From: Rhodoplanes sp049284695
Lineage (GTDB): Bacteria > Pseudomonadota > Alphaproteobacteria > Rhizobiales > Xanthobacteraceae
Direction of reading: 5' to 3'
DNA: 64,000 nucleotides
NCBI GenBank assembly: GCA_049284695.1
Contig: JBAPYK010000175.1
Coordinates: forward strand, 6,852-70,851
Below, piece by piece: positions 8,582-18,700 of the stretch (its first letter is position 1; each line of letters starts with the position of its first letter). A program made the position numbers and the translations under genes. The notes beneath the pieces are model-generated. The model was not told the origin of the DNA, did not search any database, and worked only from the letters and a program-made list of their open reading frames with translations.

Positions 8582-9859
8582 GTCCGACGCACACCCAGCC
8601 ATCGAAAGCGCGGCCCGGGCTGATCGGCGTGGGAAGCCAGGCACCGAGCGTGCGCCCCCGCGTTGTTCACGATATTCAAGATGCGCTTGCCGCTGCGGCG
8701 TCGGAACAAACCGGTTTTTGAATACATCTAATGGGGGAGTCGAAGGTTTGTGAACGACCAGCATGCCCCCTCCGAAATAAATAAATCTGGACATTATGGG
8801 TCCAAGGCCTTTGGCAAAAAGGTATAGCGGCGCGAAATCACAACCTATCCGCGCCTTGAAGGCGGCGGCGGTCTGTCCGGCGTTGATCGTTGCAACGCCC
8901 TTTCGGAATGCGCGATCGAAGCCGACATACATGAGATTGAAATATGAATCGAACTCGTGGTTCAGCCGATAGTCGAGACCGGCATATGTCATGTGATACG
9001 TCGGTCCGTCGTGAAGGGCCCAACCAAACGCGATGATTCTTTTGTCTTTGAATAGCGCAATGAGGTCTGTTTCGGGGCTTAGGCGCAGCACGGTTTGATG
9101 AAAATAATCGATTGGAAGCATTTCCACCTTAACATCGGATTTCTCGACCATTTGACAATACATCGCATGAACTTCAGGCGTGTATAATTTCAGTATTTCT
9201 TCGACGTCGGTCAGGATAACTTTTTCTATCCCAGCCTTGTTCAGCTTGCGCGTTGACCGGTTGATTTGCTGACGATAGCGCGTCTTCAAAGCCGAACAAT
9301 ATTCCCCAAAATCCGCAAACGAATGCTTGAAAATATGCATCGGCGGAATCGCGATGGATTTATAACCCGCTGCGAGCAACGGCTTCATCCATTCCAGATC
9401 ACTCTCCCCGAATTCCTTGTAAACGATCACGTGCATTCCGGTCTCTTTTGCTATGTCATTCATGACTCCATCCAGTATCGGAAGGACCTGCGCGCTTTCC
9501 TTGGTCTGCGCCAGCGCCAAACTCTTCTCGCCGGGCGATCCCGGCAAGCTGCAGAAGAGCACTTTGAGTTGATGAAGCCTCGATAGCCCGGGTATGCGCC
9601 GGATAAGCCAGGCCATGCGGCGATCAGCCAGCTCCGCGAGGTCGATGGTCATGCCAGCGAGTCCTGCGCACGCGACGGGACGAGCGTCATCGTAGATGAT
9701 GACGTACCAGAAGCGGCAAGTCTGTTTCATGCTGCTTTCGACGCCAGCTATGAAGCGAGGGTCCATGAATATCGAAGCGCCGGCTTCGGAGCGAACGCGC
9801 TGCCAGGCGTTCACGTCGACGTCGTCAATCGAGTCGAAAACGCGATAGGTATAAGGCAT
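8579..9859 (-). CDS. FemAB/GNAT-like N-acyltransferase, copy 1
   Basis: The 426-residue protein belongs to the GNAT/FemAB-like acyltransferase group (BioF2-like or COG3146-like), judged by eye. The key stretch YRQQINRSTRKL is followed by a second half containing FGWALHDGPTYHMTYAGLDY and YFNLMYVGFDRAF, typical of the acyl-binding domain. The start IFxDPRF pattern is shared with copies 2 and 3 at 20575-23074, to which it is clearly related but more distant. ATG 9859 has AGGAGA upstream. It is the last gene of the leftward run, 204 bp after the aminotransferase-reductase. Such enzymes transfer an acyl or aminoacyl group to an amine, fitting an amine product of the locus. The C-terminal 40 residues are not conserved with the paralogs. 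Confidence 0.8.
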   Translation of the reverse strand: MPYTYRVFDSIDDVDVNAWQRVRSEAGASIFMDPRFIAGVESSMKQTCRFWYVIIYDDARPVACAGLAGMTIDLAELADRRMAWLIRRIPGLSRLHQLKVLFCSLPGSPGEKSLALAQTKESAQVLPILDGVMNDIAKETGMHVIVYKEFGESDLEWMKPLLAAGYKSIAIPPMHIFKHSFADFGEYCSALKTRYRQQINRSTRKLNKAGIEKVILTDVEEILKLYTPEVHAMYCQMVEKSDVKVEMLPIDYFHQTVLRLSPETDLIALFKDKRIIAFGWALHDGPTYHMTYAGLDYRLNHEFDSYFNLMYVGFDRAFRKGVATINAGQTAAAFKARIGCDFAPLYLFAKGLGPIMSRFIYFGGGMLVVHKPSTPPLDVFKNRFVPTPQRQAHLEYREQRGGARSVPGFPRRSARAALSMAGCASD

Positions 9860-10063
9860 TCGTCAACATCTCCTGGCATTACGCCAATCGTCTGAAGACT
9901 GTTTTAGTCGGTATGCCGGTCCCCATGCTTGCTGTCGTTGGCGCGAGCTTATCCGAGGCGAAATCATCTTGGCCGTGACGGGTTCTCCGGTCGAAGAGAG
10001 GATGGAGTCCGCCGTTGCGCGGTTTGAGACGCGCGAAAGGCGATGATTTGCGCGCCTCACGCG

Positions 10064-12796
10064 TCAACCCGCGATCGAAAACCCAAGCCGCGCGGCAACC
10101 TTGCCCAATTCCTCGATGGTCGTGGGGTCCAACCGTCCGCACAAATGTTGACTACGAAATCCCGACAGCGCGAGGACGATCGTCTCCGCGGCGCAGGCCA
10201 GCAACACGTTGCTCCGATCGGGTTCCTCGAGAAGTCCCAGCGCCGACTCGTCGGGCGCCCGGACCAGGCCCCCGTCCACGGCCCGCACGTCCAGTCGCTC
10301 CTTGCTGAGATTGGGAGCGATATTGAACGGTCGCGACACGTCGCACACCAGGGCGCCCTGGCGCAGATGGCGCGGGGAAATAAAGGGAAGCACGGCGTTT
10401 GTCGCGGTCAGCACTGCGTGCGCCCGGGGAAGGTGCCGATCGAGATCGGTGGTGATGGTGATGCCGGCATCGGCATCCGTCGCCTCCGCGCCGGCGCGGC
10501 GAGCGAACCGTTCCGCGAAGCTGCCGGAACGAAACCTGCGTCCCGCGGCGGCGCGCGCCTGCACGTGCCGTTTGCAGTCCTCGGCGACGACCTGCAGCCT
10601 CCCGACACTGGTCTCCGCGACTTGCGGATTGCCGATGAGGATCAATTCGCCGGCGCGCTCAGCGCACAGCAGACTCAACGCATGGCCGATTGCTCCCGTG
10701 GCGCCGACGATCGCGACCGTGCAATCTTCGAGCGGAATGCCGTGCTTGGCGCAGGCAGTCTCGAGCGCCTGCATCGCCACCCAAGTCGTGTAGCTGTTGC
10801 CGCTGGTTATTCGCACGCCATCGCGCGCCTTTAGCGCAAGACCGCCATAAGTGACGATCGAACTGAAGCCGGCCAACCCAACCACTTCGGCGCCGCGCTC
10901 CGCCGCCAGGTCGACCGCGCTTTGCACGAGAGCCACCGCCTCGTCTTCCGCCATTCCGAGAAGCTCGGATGGCAGGTGCGGCAGTGCGATCAGTTCTCCC
11001 TCGGTCCGCCGGCCGTCGGCCGCCTCAACAGTAAGTTCACCGAACGCGTACGGCTTGAGGAACTCGGTGATCCGTGACTTCAGACCCTCCAACTCAGCAT
11101 CGCTGAACGGCTGCAGACTTCGATCGAAACGTCGCAAGCTGTCAGCGTCCAGAAGGTGCACGATAAAGGCGAATCTCTTGCATTCGCGCTCGCCGGACGC
11201 CTGCAGCGCAACGGAAGCGGGCGCCGGCGCAGATCGTTGCCGCCCATCGAACGGCGCAGGCATGTCCGATCGGGACCGGCCCACGAGGTGGCCGATGAGT
11301 GCCGCCGCGTCGCCCCGTTGCAGCGCGTGCAACAGCCGCTTCAGCGCGCCGATCACATGGTCGCACAGCGCGTCGGCGGCGGTCAACGGAGGCTCTATGC
11401 GGAGCACCGTCCCGTGCGTAAAGGACGGCGCGATGCGGACATGCTCGACGTTGAGCAGGTAACTGACTGCGATGTAAAGCAGCAGCCCGTGATCTTGCAG
11501 CACGGCGAGCATGCCGCTATGGGTCGCAGCGATGTGTCGGAAGTCCAGTTCCACACCCAGCATCAGGCCGCGCCCGCGGATTTCCTTGACCAGCAGCGGA
11601 TAGTCGTCTTGCAGCTGCTGTAATTGCTGCCGTAGGCGATCGCCGACCGCCGCTACTTGCCGCACCAGTCTCTGATCGTCTTTGGTCAACTCGTCGAGCG
11701 TGGCGAGCGCGGCCTGGCAGCCGAGCGCGTTGCCGGCGAAGGTGGAGCCATGCCGCAGGTCGAACTGCTCCGTGTAGGCGCGTTGGGTGTAGAGGCAGGC
11801 GCCGATCGGAACCAGACCTCCGCCGAGCGCCTTGGCGAGGGCGAGGATGTCGGGCGTGACGCCTTCCGCCTCGCAGGCGAATAGTCGGCCGGTCCTGCCG
11901 AGACCGGTCTGGACTTCATCGACGATGAGCAACGCGCCGTGTCGGTGGCACAGCTCTCGGGCGGCCGCGAGATATCCGGGCGGTGCGACCCGTATTCCCG
12001 ACTCGCCCTGAATGATCTCCACCAAGAAGGCGGCGACAGAATCCGGCTGCGCCTCCAGCGCCGCTTGCAGCGCGGCGATGTCGCCAAACGGGAGGGTCTT
12101 GAACCCCGGCACTGGAGCGCCGAAACCGCGTTGGAAGAAGGCCGTGTCGGTCGCCGACATGCCCGCCAAAGTGAGGCCGTGGAAGGCGCTGCAGGCCGAC
12201 AGGATCCCGAGCCGGCCGGTGCGGCAGCGCGCCAGCTTGATTGCCGCCTCAATCGACTCCGCGCCGCTATTGGTGAAGACGGCGTGGGCAAGGCCGGGCG
12301 GAGCCAGTGCTAGCAATCGCTCGGCGAGCTTGCCCTGCATCGTTGGAATCGATGCGATCACGAGATTCGGCATCGATTCGCGCCGGACGGTCTCCAGCGC
12401 CCGCCATATCGGCTCCGGATCGTGGCCGAACGGAACGGCGCCGAACTGGGCGATGCAGTCGGCGTAGCGATTCCCTTCGGCGTCGAGAAGGTAGCATCCG
12501 TCGCCGCGCACGTAGGTCTTGTCGAGACCGAGCCGCTGATACAGGAATCCCTTGTAGGGCGCGACGTATCGAATATAGGGGTCCTGCTCCTGCGGGTTCC
12601 AATTCACCGACGCAAGCGCAATGACCTCGTTGTCGAGGAAGGATCGGCGACCTTCGTCGACGGGTTGGCGAACCGCTAAGTCCTCTTTGGGCGACTTCCC
12701 AGGCGCCGTCGCGAGGTGACTGCGCTTGCGCAAGTGCTCCGCCAGCAATGCACGTTTCTGCGCGGTCGTGAGCTCATCCGACCCCAATCCGGACAT
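10064..12796 (-). CDS. class III aminotransferase fused to acyl-ACP-reductase-like domain
   Basis: The 910-residue bifunctional protein probably off-loads the polyketide as an aldehyde and aminates it. Residues 10-30 form a helical linker (TTAQKRALLAEHLRKRS) like PKS/NRPS docking segments. Residues 70-480 are a PLP aminotransferase, class III: NSGAESIEAAIK, IVDEVQTG with Asp293, and LALAKALGGG with the PLP lysine at 322. Residues about 560-910 align by eye with cyanobacterial long-chain acyl-ACP reductase: AGFSSIVTYGG, ITSGNSYT, the Rossmann loop VAIVGATGAIG near 690, and NVLLACAAET with Cys868 at the position of that enzyme's catalytic cysteine (294 in my memory of the Synechococcus protein). 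The gene overlaps the PKS stop by one base (TGATG), implying coupled translation. TamH of tambjamine and PigE of prodigiosin synthesis are recalled precedents for reductase-transaminase pairing. Confidence 0.85.
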   Translation of the reverse strand: MSGLGSDELTTAQKRALLAEHLRKRSHLATAPGKSPKEDLAVRQPVDEGRRSFLDNEVIALASVNWNPQEQDPYIRYVAPYKGFLYQRLGLDKTYVRGDGCYLLDAEGNRYADCIAQFGAVPFGHDPEPIWRALETVRRESMPNLVIASIPTMQGKLAERLLALAPPGLAHAVFTNSGAESIEAAIKLARCRTGRLGILSACSAFHGLTLAGMSATDTAFFQRGFGAPVPGFKTLPFGDIAALQAALEAQPDSVAAFLVEIIQGESGIRVAPPGYLAAARELCHRHGALLIVDEVQTGLGRTGRLFACEAEGVTPDILALAKALGGGLVPIGACLYTQRAYTEQFDLRHGSTFAGNALGCQAALATLDELTKDDQRLVRQVAAVGDRLRQQLQQLQDDYPLLVKEIRGRGLMLGVELDFRHIAATHSGMLAVLQDHGLLLYIAVSYLLNVEHVRIAPSFTHGTVLRIEPPLTAADALCDHVIGALKRLLHALQRGDAAALIGHLVGRSRSDMPAPFDGRQRSAPAPASVALQASGERECKRFAFIVHLLDADSLRRFDRSLQPFSDAELEGLKSRITEFLKPYAFGELTVEAADGRRTEGELIALPHLPSELLGMAEDEAVALVQSAVDLAAERGAEVVGLAGFSSIVTYGGLALKARDGVRITSGNSYTTWVAMQALETACAKHGIPLEDCTVAIVGATGAIGHALSLLCAERAGELILIGNPQVAETSVGRLQVVAEDCKRHVQARAAAGRRFRSGSFAERFARRAGAEATDADAGITITTDLDRHLPRAHAVLTATNAVLPFISPRHLRQGALVCDVSRPFNIAPNLSKERLDVRAVDGGLVRAPDESALGLLEEPDRSNVLLACAAETIVLALSGFRSQHLCGRLDPTTIEELGKVAARLGFSIAG

Positions 12797-15700
12797 CAGG
12801 CGCGCCCTTCCGACGCAAGCTCGGTCAGGTGGCGCTCAACCTCCTCGTCAGTCAATTCGTCGATGCGCTCGAGCAGGTCTGCCGCGTCTGAGCCGGTCAA
12901 CGGGGGACTCGGTTGAGCGGGGGCAGCCATCCCATTGCCCGACGTCTTGGGCTGGTCGGCGCGCTCGTTGACGAGCCGCTCGGCGACGAAGCTCGCCAGC
13001 GCGCTGATGCTGCTCTCGCCTTGCATGAACTTTGCCAGCGGAATGTTCATGCCGAGGTCGGCGTTGATGCGATTGCGCACTTCGACGGCAATCAAGGAAT
13101 CGAGGCCGAGATTGCGCAGCGATTGCTGGCTGTCGATGCGCGCCGGCGAGGTGCCCATCGCGCGGGCCAAAAGATCGCGAATATAGGATTCCAGCAACCC
13201 CGGAAGCGCGGCGGCGTCTGCTTCCAGCAGGTCATGCACGCCGGAGTTCGCAGTCGTCCCGGCCTTCTCGTCGCCGGCGTCGCTGACCAACCCGGAATAG
13301 CGCGCCGACATACGCGATCCCATCGAGCGCAGGAGGCCCTTCCATTCGACTTCGGCGACTCCGACCTGTACCGCGTCGCTCGACATGAGCTCGTCGAGGG
13401 CGTCGAGCACCTCGGACAGCGCCATGGCCTTGAGGCCCATTCGTTCGAGCCGTTGCGCGGTCTGCGGGCTCCCCGCCACATGGCCGACCTCGCCCACGAC
13501 ACCCCAATTGATGGTGAGCGCAGGAAGTCCGAGCGTTCTGCGGTAATAGGCCAACGTATCCAGGAACGCATTGCCGGCGACGTAATTCGCCTGACCCGGA
13601 TTGCCGATGACCGAGGCCAGCGACGAGAACGACACGAAGAAATCCAACGGGGCGTCGAGCGTCAGCGTATGCAGGTTCCAGGCGCCGATGACCTTCGGCG
13701 CCATCGCCTTCCACATCCGCTCCTCGTTCAGACGTTCGATCGGCGCATCGTCCAAAACCATGGCGGCGTGCATGACGCCGCGCAGCGGTCCCATCCGGCT
13801 CTGAACAGTGGCAATGACCTTCCGCGTCTGCTCGCGATCGGCGATGTCCGCGGAGAAAATCATCACTTCGACGCCTCTCTGCCGCAGGCTCTCGACCGCG
13901 GCTTTCGCCGATTCCGAAGGCGCGTTGCGCCCAACCAGCGCCAGATGACGCGCGCCGCGCCGCGCCAAGCGGTCGGCGACCGCCAAACCGAAGCCTCCGA
14001 GACCGCCCGTGATCAGGTAACTGGCGTCGGCATCGGGCGTAACGGACCGCGGCCCGGGATCAACCTGCAGTCCCCCGCTGTCCGCCATGGAGATGATCAG
14101 CTTGCCGATATGTTTCGCCTGCGCCATGTAGCTGAAGGCATCCACCGCCCGGGCGACCGGAACCACGCGGTGGGGAAGCGGACGAAGACGCTTGGCTTCA
14201 GCGCGCTCCAGAAGCTCGCGCATCATCGCGCTCGCAAGGTCAGGCCGCGTTCCAAGCGCGCCGAGCAAATCCGCGACGAACACAGAGATATTCTGGCGCA
14301 GTTGCCGCATGCCGATCTTGCGGTTCTTGAAGATGTCCGTCTTGCCGATTTCGATGAAGCGTCCGTATGGCCGTAGCAGGGAGAGGCTCTTGTCGATCGC
14401 CTCGCCCGAAAGCGAGTTCAACACGATATCGACACCCTCGCCCGCGGTCAGTTTGAGCACCTCATCGGCGAAGGCGAGGCTGCGCGAATCCATGACATGC
14501 GGCACGCCAAGCGCGGTTAGCAGCTCACGCTTCTCGGGTGACCCGGCAGTCGCGAACACGATAGCCCCCGCGTCCATCGCCAGTTGCACCGCCGCCAGTC
14601 CGACGCCGCCGGTGCCGGCATGGATCAGGACGCGCTCACCGCTTTGCATCCGTCCGAGCGTATGCAGCGAATAAAAGGCGGTCAGAAAGGCGAGCGGAAT
14701 TGTCGCCGCTTGTTCGAGGCTCAAATGGCTTGGCTTGCGCGCCACGTACCGGCTGTCGACCGTGAGGTGAGACCTCAAGGCGCCGGCCGTGGCGGCAATG
14801 ACCTCGTCGCCGACGGCAAATTCCGCAACGTCGTCGCCGACCGCAACCACCCGGCCGGTACACTCCAATCCGAGCACCTTGCCGGCAGAACCGTCCGCCG
14901 TCGCTTCCGGGGGAAGCAAATCCATGACCAGCATGAGATCCATGAAATTCAAGCCGGCGGCGGCCACCTCGATCTCGACCTCGTTGGGCGCCGGTGGGGT
15001 CCGCGCGATACCGCAGGCATGCAGCGAACTCAGAATGCCCGGCCGGGCCACTTCGAGTCGGAATGGTTTCGGCGCTTCCGCGGCCGGCGGGCCCATTCCA
15101 TGCGCCGTGGCCGGCGATACCGGCACGAGCCGATGCACGTATCTCAACTCGCCGTGGAGGGCGATTTCGTCCTCCTGGCCGGCGCCCGCTGTCAACTCCG
15201 CCGCGAGCGATGCGATCTCCTCGCCGGAGCAGGTCGCCAAGTCGACCAGACGGCACCGCAGGTTCTGATATTCATTGATCGCGACTCTGCCGAATCCCCA
15301 GAGCGGAGATTGCGCAATTCGAGGTGCGCAGTCGCGATGGTCGAGCGGCTGCGCTGCACGCGTCACCAGACAGACATCATCGACGACCAGGCCGTCCGTG
15401 GCTGCGAGCGCCTGGACCAACTGCATGACCGAGAAGCATCCCATGCGGGCCGACGACCTGAGCGTATCGACGGTCATCGACTCGGTTGGCTCCGTGTCGA
15501 GGCTCCAGAGATGAACGATGCCCGCCAGGTGCGGCGCCTGTTTCTTGACGCTCTCAAGCAAGCGCCGCATGTCGTCGGAATTGCCGCCGCGGATGCTGAA
15601 ATGCTTTGTTCCATCGTGCCGAAAGTCGGCGCCGTGCGTCACCCGGAACACACGATCTCCGCGTTCTTCGAGCTTGCGGGCCAACTCCGCGCCCGCGGTT

Positions 15701-18700
15701 GGACCGTCGGCGACGCCGGTGTCGGCGAACAGCAGCCAAGTCTTCGCCCCTTCCGGCGCTTCCGGGATCAGTTCCGGCGTCGCGGGCAATTGCGGGCCGC
15801 GTGCGATGATCACCGAATGCTGGGCGCTTTCGGACGCCGGACAGTCAGCAATGCAACCAGGGTCGCTGAAGCCGGCGTCGCGCAGCAAGCTCGTCCAGGC
15901 CTCCTGGGAAATACAGGGCTCGTGCCGCCGGACATCATCGTCGAACAGCCACCAGCCTTTCAGCAGTCCGAAGATCAGCGTCATGAAAAGCCAGGGATGC
16001 GTCAACTCGACGAGGACGAGCACCCCGCCCGACCCGAGCAACTGCTTGAGGCGGCCGAGCGTCTCGCGCAGGTCCGACGTGGCATGGAGGACGTCCGACG
16101 CGATGATCACGTCGAACGAATGCGCGTCAAAACCCTGTTCGAGCGGGTCACGCTCGATATCGAGCGTCTCGCCGCGCAAGAAAGGAAACCGTGCAAACTT
16201 GTGTTGTGCATGCGCAGTGAAGCGGGGCGAGACGTCGGTGAATACATACTCGGTGCAATGCTCCGGCAGAATGGGAAGGACAAAGCTCGTCGTCCCGCCG
16301 GTTCCGCCGCCGACTTCCAGAATTCGCAACCCCTTCCCCCTTGGAAGGCGTCGAACCATCTCAGCAATCGTTTTCTCCACCAAAAGATTATTGAGGCGGA
16401 AGCTCGGTGAATCCTGATACAAAACCTCCGCCGTCGTCAGCGCACCCTCGGGGAAGATGAAGTTCAGCGGATCGACCTCGCCGCGGAGCACCGCCGCCAG
16501 GTGTTCGCCGCAAGTCCGCATCAGCATCAGTTCTGCTTGACACTCCGGGAACTCGTTCCATGCCGCCTTCCAAAGGTCGTTTGGTTCCGCGGTCGAGGCA
16601 ATTTCTTCCGCCGTCAGCTCTTTCAACATGAGCTGGAGCCATCGATAATAATGCGGCGCAATCCCTAATCGATCGGCGAGCGGCTCGATCGGCGGCGCCT
16701 CGCCCTGAGTCGGCACAAAACCCAGTTCGCGCAGCGCGCGTGAGATGTAGGCAACCGAAACCGCGCGGGACAGCGCTCGGAATTCGTCCTGATACCGCGC
16801 CCGATTGAACCGCTGGCGCAGGATCTCACCTTCCTGCTGCAGTACTGGAACGAGCACGTGCGGAGCCGAAACATGCTGCGAGTCTCGTCCGGCGCGGACC
16901 GGGCGGCGCGGATCGAATAGCCATTGATATTCGTAGAGGGAGCTGCGTACCCGCTGCGCCGCCTGTCTAATTGGGCGCACGATCAGGCCCTGTACCTCGA
17001 CCAAGCAAAGGCCGGATTCATCCAAGATATCGATATCCACCTTGAGTTGGGACGCATTGAGGGTGACGACGCGGGTGTGGGCGAAAGCATTGACTGGCGG
17101 CGTGGCGTGGAAATGGACCCGCTCGATCTTCACGGGCACAAAGGTTTCGCCTTTCATGCCCTGCCAGTTGGTCCAGGCCGGTAGGGTCGGCAGCAAGGTT
17201 TGAAAACAAGCATCGAGAATGGCGGGGTGCAATCTATAGTCCGATAGATTGGCGCTAATGCCGCTCGGCGTCTCGATCTCGGCAAGAACCTCCCGTTCGC
17301 TTCGCCACAGTTGCGCAATGCCCTGAAACGTTGGGCCGTAATGGTACCCGCACTCGGCAAAGCGCCGGATGCATTCGTCGTGCCTGAATGATTCAGGACA
17401 ACGCTGGCGAATTGCTGCGATGTCGACTCGATCCGGCGCCGGACGGGTGGACTGTCTTACGCATCCGTGCGCATGGAGGTCCCAGGCGGTATCGGACGAA
17501 TCCCCCCGAGAATAAATGTCGAATTCGCTCGAAACCGGGTCGTATACCACCTGCGCCAGGGGTGTCGCGCACTGATCGACGGCTAGGAATTTTTGGAATT
17601 CGATATCCTCGACGACGCAGGGAACCGGCCCGAATGTCTCTCGGGCCGCGGCCAGCGCCATCTCGACATACCCCGCGCCGGGGAAGATGATCGCGTCACC
17701 GATGCGGTGGTCGACCAGATAGTCCAAGCTCGCCGTATCGAGCTCCACGCTCCAGCTTGGCTTTGAAACTTCGATCCGGTTTCCGAGCAAGGGATGCAGC
17801 GGACGGCCCACTCGTATCTGGCGCGTTTTTTCGGATTCGCGCCAATGAATGTCCGCCTGGAACGGATAAGTCGGGAGCTTGATGGCCGTCGCCCCGTCCG
17901 GATAAAGCTTTTTCCATTCGATCTCGGTTCCGAGCGTGTAGAGTCGGCCGAGCGATCCGAGCATGGCGGCGCGCTCTCGATCGCCCCGGCGCAGCGAAGA
18001 CAGCGTTGCGCCCGCCACCGATTTCTCGCTCAAGCACTGGGCGATGTCGTTTCGCAGAATCGGATGCGCGCCGAGCTCGAGAAATACCTTGTGTCCCGCC
18101 TCGATGACCTTGCACAGGGTATCGTGGAAGAGCACGGGGTGACGGACGTTCCGGTACCAATATTTCGCGTCCAGCTCGGAGCCCGTTAGAGCCGTGCCGG
18201 TTGCGGTCGAGAAAAACGGTGTCGACGCCGGGCGCGGCCGGATATCGCGCAAGGATTCCAACAACTCCCCTTCGATCTGCTCCATTTTCGGGCTGTGATA
18301 GGGCACATCCACGCGCAGCGCGCGGCTCAACAGACCCGCTTCGTTGAGAGCCTTGTCGATATGGGCGAGCGCCTCGGTATCGCCGGACAGCGTAATGGAA
18401 TTCGGGCCGTTGATCGCCGCGATCGAAATGGCGCGGGGGTAGCGCGCGACCCACTCGGCAGCCTCCTCCCGCGATATCCCTACGGCCAACATCGAGCCCT
18501 GCCCGGCGGTTCGGTGCTGCAGGCGGCTGCGATTGAACGTGACGCAGACGGCATCCTCAAGCGACAGTGCGCCGGAAATATAGGAGGCCGCCATTTCGCC
18601 GGCGCTGTGGCCCAAGACGGCCGCGGGCTCGACGCCCCACGATCGCCATAGCGCTGCGAGGCCGACCTGCAGCGCAAAGATCGCCGGCTGGCCTACGCGC

